64,000 nt of DNA from Paenibacillus kribbensis (lineage in GTDB: Bacteria; Bacillota; Bacilli; Paenibacillales; Paenibacillaceae): NCBI RefSeq assembly GCF_002240415.1, contig NZ_CP020028.1:248001-312000 (forward strand). The letters run 5' to 3'. Positions 58,575 through 64,000 of this stretch are shown here, piece after piece. Under the pieces are notes generated by a model. The model saw nothing but the letters and a program-made list of their open reading frames with translations, was not told the DNA's origin and searched no databases. Each line of letters starts with the position of its first letter. Within the stretch, counting starts at the first letter, position 1. The position numbers were made by a program, and so were the translations under genes.

Positions 58575-59363
58575 ATGCGGGAGAAACATTACGGACTAGG
58601 CTTCTTTAGCCTGCTGGTCTTCATCTTTCTGCTCGGTCCGCTGTTGATCATATCGGTCACTTCTTTCGAGCCGGGCACGGTATTAAAATTTCCGCCGCAG
58701 GGCTTCTCCTTGCGCTGGTATGAGAACATTTTTGAGGTGGACTTGTTCATGTCCACGTTCAAAACGTCGATTGTCGTCTCTTTGTTGGGTAACATCATGG
58801 CGTTGCTGATTGGTATGCCTGCTGCTTATGCGCTTAGTCGTTTTTCATTTCGCGGGAAGGATGCGCTGAATGCTCTATTCCTATCCCCGCTGCTCATACC
58901 GGGCATTGTTCTTGGCTTTACCCTGCTGCGCTATCTGATCATTGTGTATCATTTGCCGGTATACGCCGGACTTTTAATCGGACATACAGTGATTATGCTG
59001 CCGTTCATTATACGGGTCATTGCCTCCAGCTTGTCTAACTTTGATTTTGCGATTGAGGAAGCAGCGCTCAGTTTGGGAGCTGGACGGCTAGAAACCTTTT
59101 TCAAGGTGGTTCTGCCTAACATCCGTTCAGGTATTATTGCGGCTATCCTGATTGCCTTTCTGGAATCATTCAACAATGTCGACATTTCCGTCTTCATGAC
59201 AGGACCGGGCTTCAGCACTCTGCCTATTCAAATGCTGACCTACGTCGAAAATTATTTTGACCCGACGATTGCAGCCATTTCAGTTATGCTGATGATTTTG
59301 ACCGGTATCCTTATGTTCTTGATCGAACGACTGATGGGATTGTCTTACTTCACTAAAAGGTAA
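58575..59363 (+). CDS. ABC transporter permease, PotC type
   Basis: 262 residues from ATG 58575; GTG 58569 abuts the previous stop without a site, while AGGGG/AGGTGG precede the ATG. PQGFSLRWYENIFEVDLFMS near 42 and the loop EEAALSLGAGRLETFFKVVL near 158 are PotC hallmarks, as are six hydrophobic helices and GIPAAYALSRF-like GMPAAYALSRF near 80. Pairs with the PotB-type protein. Confidence 0.92.
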   Translation: MREKHYGLGFFSLLVFIFLLGPLLIISVTSFEPGTVLKFPPQGFSLRWYENIFEVDLFMSTFKTSIVVSLLGNIMALLIGMPAAYALSRFSFRGKDALNALFLSPLLIPGIVLGFTLLRYLIIVYHLPVYAGLLIGHTVIMLPFIIRVIASSLSNFDFAIEEAALSLGAGRLETFFKVVLPNIRSGIIAAILIAFLESFNNVDISVFMTGPGFSTLPIQMLTYVENYFDPTIAAISVMLMILTGILMFLIERLMGLSYFTKR

Positions 59364-59379
59364 TGGAGGCTTTAACCTA

Positions 59380-60438
59380 ATGGCACTGCTTACTCTGGAT
59401 CGCGTATCGGTCGCTTATGACAACCAACTGATCTTGCAGGATTTCGATTTGCAGCTCGAACGGGGGCAACTGCTTTCGTTGCTCGGACCGAGTGGTTGTG
59501 GCAAAACGACTACGCTGCGTCTCATTGCAGGATTTCTCGAAGCTAAACAAGGAACATTTTTGTTTGGGGATAAGGATTATACTCGGGTTCCGGTCAACAA
59601 ACGGAATTTCGGTTTTGTATTCCAAAGCTATGCACTCTTTCCGCATTTATCTGTTTTTGATAATGTTGCCTTTGGACTGCGCTTGCGCAAGGTAAAGGAA
59701 GATGATGTAAAACGCCGTGTGATGAATATGCTGGAAACGGTCAGTCTGGGGGGCTTCGAAAAGCGCTTCCCCGGTGAATTGTCAGGAGGGCAACGTCAAC
59801 GTGTCGCGATTGCCCGGGCACTTGTGATTGAACCCGACCTGCTGCTGTTTGACGAACCGCTGAGCAACCTGGATGCTAACCTGCGTGTGAATATGCGTGT
59901 AGAAATCCGCCGTATTCAACAGGAATTGGGGATTACTACCGTATATGTATCGCACGATCAGGAGGAATGTTTTTCGATCTCTGACCAGGTTGCGATTATG
60001 AATAAGGGGAATATCGAGCAACTGGATGCGCCGTCGACCATTTTTAAATATCCAACGACCGAATTTGTTGCCCGTTTTATCGGATTTAATAATTTTCTGG
60101 CCTTTGACGAACGTATTGAAGAAGGAGATCATATTCGACTCCATACAGGAGATCTATCGTTCAGCGTTGCTCGTAATCAGGGTACAGCTCAACCGGGTGC
60201 TCGTCAGGGTGCTATTCGCCCGGATGATTTGGTCATTCGTACAGAAGGCAATGAGACGGGGGAAAATGAGCTTCCGGGCATCATTAAGGTAAGTACGTAC
60301 CTGGGACGCAGCTATCAATATGTGGTAGAAACGGCGAAGGGAAGCTTTACCGCCAATCAGGAAATGGATACGCCTTACCTCAGTGGTCAACGGGTTACTC
60401 TGCATTTTCCGGCAGATAAAATGGTGCTGGTCCAATAA
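59380..60438 (+). CDS. ABC transporter ATPase, PotA type
   Basis: 352 residues. ATG 59380 with TGGAGG ten bases upstream. Walker A GPSGCGKTTTL (about 37), Q-loop VFQSYALFPHLSV, signature LSGGQRQRVAIARAL (about 131), Walker B LLLFDEPLSNLDANL, switch histidine in VSHDQEE. The C-terminal ~110 residues form the TOBE regulatory domain (IRPDDLVIRTEG). It drives the importer of this operon and, unlike the sugar importers in the window, is encoded with it. Confidence 0.95.
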   Translation: MALLTLDRVSVAYDNQLILQDFDLQLERGQLLSLLGPSGCGKTTTLRLIAGFLEAKQGTFLFGDKDYTRVPVNKRNFGFVFQSYALFPHLSVFDNVAFGLRLRKVKEDDVKRRVMNMLETVSLGGFEKRFPGELSGGQRQRVAIARALVIEPDLLLFDEPLSNLDANLRVNMRVEIRRIQQELGITTVYVSHDQEECFSISDQVAIMNKGNIEQLDAPSTIFKYPTTEFVARFIGFNNFLAFDERIEEGDHIRLHTGDLSFSVARNQGTAQPGARQGAIRPDDLVIRTEGNETGENELPGIIKVSTYLGRSYQYVVETAKGSFTANQEMDTPYLSGQRVTLHFPADKMVLVQ

Positions 60439-60466
60439 TCAGCGGGTTCCATGAAGGAGATACATC

Positions 60467-62194
60467 ATGCGTGCAGACAAAATGATTTTACAAGTTAAGG
60501 TGTATAACAGTTATTATAAGACGTTTGAAGTAGGCAACGTTGCTATACTTGACGGCAAGTTTATGTATATTGGTCAGCGTGGTCTGGAGTCTTTCGAGGT
60601 TGCTGAAATTGTGGAGGGGCACGGGAAATATATGATTCCCGGCTTGATCGACATTCATTTGCACATTGAAAGTACGATGGTGACACCAGCCACTTTTTCC
60701 TATGGACTCATTCGCAACGGTGTGACGACGATTGTACCGGAGCCACACGAAATGGCGAATGTTTTTGGACTGGAAGGAATTCAGGAAATGATGGAAGCCA
60801 GCAAGGATTGCGTGGCTGATATGTTTTACAGTATTCCAAGCTCTGTCCCGGCAACGCCGCTCGAAACCTCAGGGGGCGAGATAGATATTCCTGAGATTGA
60901 TGCGCTGCTGCAAACCGGCGAGATGATTTGCCTGGGTGAGATTATGAACTATGTGGATGTGATCCGTAACCCGGACAGCAAAACGAATCGCATCTTACGC
61001 CATGTTCGTGAGCATTACCCGGAGCTGATTATTGAAGGTCATACTCCGAAGCTGTTGGATTTGGACCTGCATCAGTTGATCTATGCGGGAATTGGTTCGG
61101 ACCATACGCATCAAAGCATTGAAGGTATGAAGGCACGGATGGCCGCAGGGATGTTTATTGAGATTCAGGAAAAATCCATGACTCCTGAGGTGATGGATTA
61201 CCTGATCCAGGAAGATGTGGCACAGCATTTTTGCTTCGTAACAGATGATGTGATGCCGGACTCCTTCGTGGAGCGAGGACATCTGAATCATATTGTAGGT
61301 AAAGCGATCCGGATGGGGATGAAGCCTGAGGACGCCATTTATGCGGCTACCTTTACTCCGGCGGGACGAATGCGCATGCATGATCGTGGAACGATTGCAC
61401 CGGGAAAAATAGCTGATTTTGTATTGCTGTCCGATCTTGGCCAGTTTGATGTGGACCAAGTCTATAAGGACGGGAACAAGGTATTTGATAAATTCGAGGA
61501 ATACCATCAGGGATTGATGCAACACCGCTTCCCTGACCATTTTTATCAAAGTGTCAAGCTGGAGCCGCTCACGGAGCAGGATTTTACTGTAGAGATGGAT
61601 GTAGCTGATGGAACGCATCAATGCCGTATCATGATGGTCAAGGATGGATCGACCTTTACAAGCGAGCAGATTGCACCTATCCAAGTGGAGCAGGGTGAGT
61701 TGATATGGGAACATGGTGAGCACGGACTTATCGCTACGTTTGAACGGTATGGCAAAAACGGCAACCGTGCCTACGGTTTGATCGGGGGAGATACGATTAA
61801 ACGGGGCGCGGTGGCAACCACCTATTCGCACGATAACCATAACCTGTTGGTTGTAGGGCATAACAAGCAGGATATGGTATTGGCCGCGAAGACGGTTCTT
61901 TCCAGCCAAGGCGGCTTTTGTGTAGTTGAAAATGGCAAGGTGCTTTCCCATTTGCCGTTAACCGTAGGCGGGATTTTAACAGAAGGACCGCTGGAAATGG
62001 TTGCGGCCCAAGTGAAGGAGCTGCGTTCAGCCATGCTGTCACTGGGCTACCGCCATTACAATCCAATCATGTCGCTGAGCACGCATTCTCTGCCGGTCAG
62101 CCCGGCCTTGAAAATTACCGATCACGGCCTGATTGATGTCAACGCAGGCAAGGTTGTACCTTTAATCGTGGAACCTTCCAAAATACAAGAATAA
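60467..62194 (+). CDS. ade: Adenine deaminase
   Basis: 575 residues with AAGGAG upstream. An amidohydrolase of the Ade (AdeC) family: PGLIDIHLHIESTMVTPATF (metal site HxH, about 63-82), TTIVPEPHEMANVFG, LGEIMNY, IEGHTPKLLDLDL, GIGSDHTHQS, VTDDVMP (about 263), and a C-terminal domain with SQGGFCVVENGKV and HNLLVVGHNKQDM. It deaminates adenine to hypoxanthine and ammonia. As last gene of the operon it completes a route: import, glycosidic cleavage, deamination. A YerA-type relative with another role cannot be excluded. Confidence 0.9.
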   Translation: MRADKMILQVKVYNSYYKTFEVGNVAILDGKFMYIGQRGLESFEVAEIVEGHGKYMIPGLIDIHLHIESTMVTPATFSYGLIRNGVTTIVPEPHEMANVFGLEGIQEMMEASKDCVADMFYSIPSSVPATPLETSGGEIDIPEIDALLQTGEMICLGEIMNYVDVIRNPDSKTNRILRHVREHYPELIIEGHTPKLLDLDLHQLIYAGIGSDHTHQSIEGMKARMAAGMFIEIQEKSMTPEVMDYLIQEDVAQHFCFVTDDVMPDSFVERGHLNHIVGKAIRMGMKPEDAIYAATFTPAGRMRMHDRGTIAPGKIADFVLLSDLGQFDVDQVYKDGNKVFDKFEEYHQGLMQHRFPDHFYQSVKLEPLTEQDFTVEMDVADGTHQCRIMMVKDGSTFTSEQIAPIQVEQGELIWEHGEHGLIATFERYGKNGNRAYGLIGGDTIKRGAVATTYSHDNHNLLVVGHNKQDMVLAAKTVLSSQGGFCVVENGKVLSHLPLTVGGILTEGPLEMVAAQVKELRSAMLSLGYRHYNPIMSLSTHSLPVSPALKITDHGLIDVNAGKVVPLIVEPSKIQE

Positions 62195-62199
62195 TAGTT

Positions 62200-62225
62200 G
62201 AGCCGACCCCCATGTGGGTCGGCTC
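62200..62225 (+). repeat. Hairpin after adenine deaminase gene
   Basis: GAGCCGACCC-CCATGT-GGGTCGGCTC, ten perfect pairs, without a T run; it directly precedes the terminator at 62237. Confidence 0.8.
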
Positions 62226-62236
62226 TCCAGCTTGTC

Positions 62237-62278
62237 GAGAAACCCGGTCTTTGTGAAGGCCAGGGTTTCTCTTTTTTA
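62237..62278 (+). terminator. Terminator of importer-adenine deaminase operon
   Basis: GAGAAACCC...GGGTTTCTC with an imperfect inner stem, followed by TTTTTTAG. Confidence 0.9.
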
Positions 62279-62410
62279 GTTTTCTAGGCGATCCAGGTGA
62301 AGATGTACCGGTAGAGTTTGCCATGCAATCACTAAATGAAGCGAAAAACCAGTGAATTTTAAACGAATTGGAACTTCATATAATCTTCATGATTAAACAC
62401 GAATAAAGTC

Positions 62411-62438
62411 TTGAAAAACATCGATACCGTGTTATAAT
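62411..62438 (+). promoter_or_regulatory. Sigma-A promoter of dps
   Basis: TTGAAA and TATAAT separated by 16 bases, followed twelve bases later by a PerR-like box. Confidence 0.75.
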
Positions 62439-62449
62439 TAAAACAGGAT

Positions 62450-62464
62450 TTAGATTAAGTCTAA
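62450..62464. promoter_or_regulatory. PerR/Fur-type box upstream of dps
   Basis: TTAGATT-A-AGTCTAA fits the 7-1-7 inverted repeat of Fur-family operators with one mismatch and is close to the PerR consensus TTAGAATNATTCTAA. It overlaps the expected transcription start, so a bound repressor would block initiation; peroxide would relieve it. Confidence 0.7.
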
Positions 62465-62588
62465 ATTAATTGATGAATATTTATTGGATTCACGCATGGG
62501 ATTTAGAAGAAAATCAGACACTACTGTTAACGAGCATCCAAGCTTTACACCAACTATATTTTAAATGATAACGAGAGGGGATTTTAAC

Positions 62589-63068
62589 ATGAGTACACTA
62601 AATCATACGAACGCACAACCTACACAAGAGGCTATTCAAGATTTGCATAAGGCATTGAACCGTCAGGTAGCTACCTGGTCCGTGTTGTACACGAAGCTGC
62701 ATTATTTTCACTGGTACGTAAAAGGTCCTAACTTCTTCACATTGCATGCTAAATTTGAGGAGCTTTATAATGAAGCGACAGCCAATCTGGATACGATTGC
62801 TGAACGTCTGCTGGCCATTGGTGGCCGTCCGGCTGCTACCTTGAAGGAGCATTTGCAATTGTCGGCTATTCAGGAGTCTACAGGTGAGCAAACAGCCGAG
62901 GATATGGTAAAGTCCGTTGTTGCCGATTTCAAAACCATTACTGGTGAACTGGCTAACGGTATGGAAGCGGCGGATGTGGCACATGATAAAGCGACTGAGG
63001 ATCTTCTTAATGGTTTGAGAGAAGCGGTAGATAAACATATCTGGATGCTCAGTGCGTATTTGGGATAA
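62589..63068 (+). CDS. dps: Dps-family ferritin-like protein
   Basis: 159 residues from ATG 62589, with GAGAGGGG upstream. The inter-subunit ferroxidase site is complete: LHYFHWYVKGPNFFTLHAKF (histidines and aspartate/glutamate ligands, about 38-57) and EELYNEATANLDTIAERLLAIGG. It forms a twelve-subunit shell that stores iron using hydrogen peroxide; some members bind DNA. The N-terminus has no lysine-rich tail, so DNA binding is doubtful. The promoter carries a PerR-like box. Its neighbour is nitric oxide synthase, which also serves oxidative-stress defence in bacilli. Confidence 0.95.
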   Translation: MSTLNHTNAQPTQEAIQDLHKALNRQVATWSVLYTKLHYFHWYVKGPNFFTLHAKFEELYNEATANLDTIAERLLAIGGRPAATLKEHLQLSAIQESTGEQTAEDMVKSVVADFKTITGELANGMEAADVAHDKATEDLLNGLREAVDKHIWMLSAYLG

Positions 63069-63124
63069 GGGATTGGGATAAATTTCCACGGATATGGAGA
63101 TCAGGTGAACAAGCACACATCCCG

Positions 63125-63153
63125 TTGGTTCCAGTCTGCCACTGGAGTATAAT
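63125..63153 (+). promoter_or_regulatory. Promoter of nitric oxide synthase gene with palindrome in spacer
   Basis: TTGGTT and TATAAT are 17 bases apart. The spacer holds TCCAGT-CTGCC-ACTGGA (63130-63146), a perfect 6+5+6 palindrome placed where a repressor or MerR-like activator could act. Confidence 0.65.
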
Positions 63154-63217
63154 GACGAGAAGACGTGGAAAACCACAGGCTCATGAATCATAGAGCTACC
63201 GGGATGGGGTGTATGCT

Positions 63218-64000
63218 ATGGAAGTGAACCAACAGCTTTTGCATGAAGCGGAGCAGTTTATATATACATGTTATGAGGAGCTGGGCAGAAGCCGCGATGA
63301 AGCGGAAGCCCGGCTTCTTAGTATTCGTCAAGATATAGAGACTACTGGAATGTATGATCACACGTTTGAAGAGCTGGAGCACGGGGCACTCATGGCTTGG
63401 CGCAATAGCAATCGTTGCATCGGGCGCTTGTTTTGGGACAAGCTTTTGGTGAGGGATGCTCGTAACGTGTCAGATGCAGAGGAAGTGGCAAACGAGTTGT
63501 TGGAGCATATACGCATAGGGACGAATGGCGGTAAAATCAAGCCGACGCTGACTGTATTTCGCGCATCCAAACCAGGGTTGCCGAATATTCGCATCTGGAA
63601 TCATCAGCTTATCCGTTATGCCGGCTATGAAACCGAAGAAGGGGTGATCGGGGACCCGATCTCGCTGGATTTTACCAAGGCTTGTAGAGATATGGGATGG
63701 CAGGGAGCCATGACTCCTTTTGATATTTTGCCACTGGTTGTGGAAGCGGGTGGACAGCCGCCCAAGCTATTTGAGATTCCCAAGCATCTGGTGCTGGAGG
63801 TAGCCATTGAGCATCCGGAGCTTTCGGATTTGGCCTCACTGGGGTTGCGTTGGTATGCGGTACCTATGATTGCGGACATGACGCTGGAGATTGGCGGTAT
63901 CGTCTATACTGCGGCTCCGTTTAACGGCTGGTATATGGGAACAGAAATCGGTGCCCGCAATTTTGCGGATACCTTCCGCTATAACATGCTGCCACAGGTG
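63218..64000 (+). CDS. nos: Bacterial nitric oxide synthase oxygenase (3' incomplete)
   Basis: The frame from ATG 63218 stays open to the window end (261 residues of about 360). MAWRNSNRCIGR near 60-70 carries the proximal heme cysteine (C67), as in B. subtilis NOS. FRASKPGLPNIRIWNHQLI, GDPISLDFT, GWQGAMTPFDILPLVVEAGG, LRWYAVPMIADM and FNGWYMGTEIGARN (substrate and pterin region with the catalytic glutamate) are all in order. It makes nitric oxide from arginine, using cellular reductases since no reductase domain is attached. In bacilli NO protects from oxidants and some antibiotics. Confidence 0.95.
   Translation, partial: MEVNQQLLHEAEQFIYTCYEELGRSRDEAEARLLSIRQDIETTGMYDHTFEELEHGALMAWRNSNRCIGRLFWDKLLVRDARNVSDAEEVANELLEHIRIGTNGGKIKPTLTVFRASKPGLPNIRIWNHQLIRYAGYETEEGVIGDPISLDFTKACRDMGWQGAMTPFDILPLVVEAGGQPPKLFEIPKHLVLEVAIEHPELSDLASLGLRWYAVPMIADMTLEIGGIVYTAAPFNGWYMGTEIGARNFADTFRYNMLPQV

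Noticed and set aside
60995..61951. Reverse-strand frame of 318 codons inside the adenine deaminase gene
   Set aside because: Antisense shadow of a gene whose motifs are unmistakable.

Overview
The window looks like a chromosomal segment of a Paenibacillus, most likely of the P. polymyxa group. The evidence is roughly half GC content, strong AGGAGG-type ribosome sites with several TTG and GTG starts, two Spo0E-like phosphatases, a GlpP antiterminator, a bacterial nitric oxide synthase, and many sugar ABC importers. No rRNA, tRNA or CRISPR array was seen. The first and last genes run off the window.

Layout. 1-5.0 kb: an oligosaccharide ABC importer (binding protein cut at the left edge) with a GH130 phosphorylase and a CE7 deacetylase. 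5.1-6.4 kb: an adenine riboswitch and a PbuE-type purine exporter. 6.4-8.8 kb: an ABC-F ATPase behind a small upstream ORF and a terminator. 8.9-10.3 kb: a membrane-anchored DJ-1/PfpI protein. 10.8-16.1 kb: a secreted GH5 mannanase divergent from a second sugar importer, whose last permease gene is broken around a secreted CE1-type esterase and an IS30 transposase remnant. 16.1-18.9 kb: quinone oxidoreductase and MATE exporter. 19.1-24.0 kb: a keto-deoxyuronate locus (LacI regulator, kdgK, kduI, kdgA, kduD) with a shared operator-like motif. 24.3-31.1 kb: two MFS transporters, a winged-helix regulator, a GNAT enzyme, a Na+/H+ antiporter and an NAD(P)-binding protein. 31.7-35.3 kb: a YdaJ-YdaK-YdaM-like exopolysaccharide operon with a degenerate GGDEF receptor. 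35.6-36.7 kb: small hypothetical genes. 36.9-39.4 kb: glpP and glpD. 39.5-41.6 kb: cidAB and divergent cidR. 41.6-48.2 kb: Spo0E, a diguanylate cyclase, a nuclease-helicase fusion, a MarR regulator, a Qnr-like pentapeptide protein, a second Spo0E and a nucleoside hydrolase.

48.5-54.9 kb is the most accessory-looking and AT-rich part. It holds two tandem lipoproteins with C-terminal discoidin/NADase-type domains, a frameshifted beta-helical spike-tip fragment, and a three-gene set. That set is a small lipoprotein, a lipase with a C-terminal helical domain, and a WXG100-like partner. Its order and domain arrangement match the reverse-architecture type VII lipase toxin system (TslA/TilA/TlaA of Staphylococcus). 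I regard it as the best candidate for an exciting system here.

55.2-62.2 kb: a DUF2294 protein, then one operon encoding a PotABCD-type importer, a nucleoside hydrolase and an adenine deaminase, probably for scavenging a purine nucleoside. 62.6-64 kb: Dps under a PerR-like box, and nitric oxide synthase behind a promoter containing a palindrome.

All functional calls come from reading motifs and recalling families. No database search was run.
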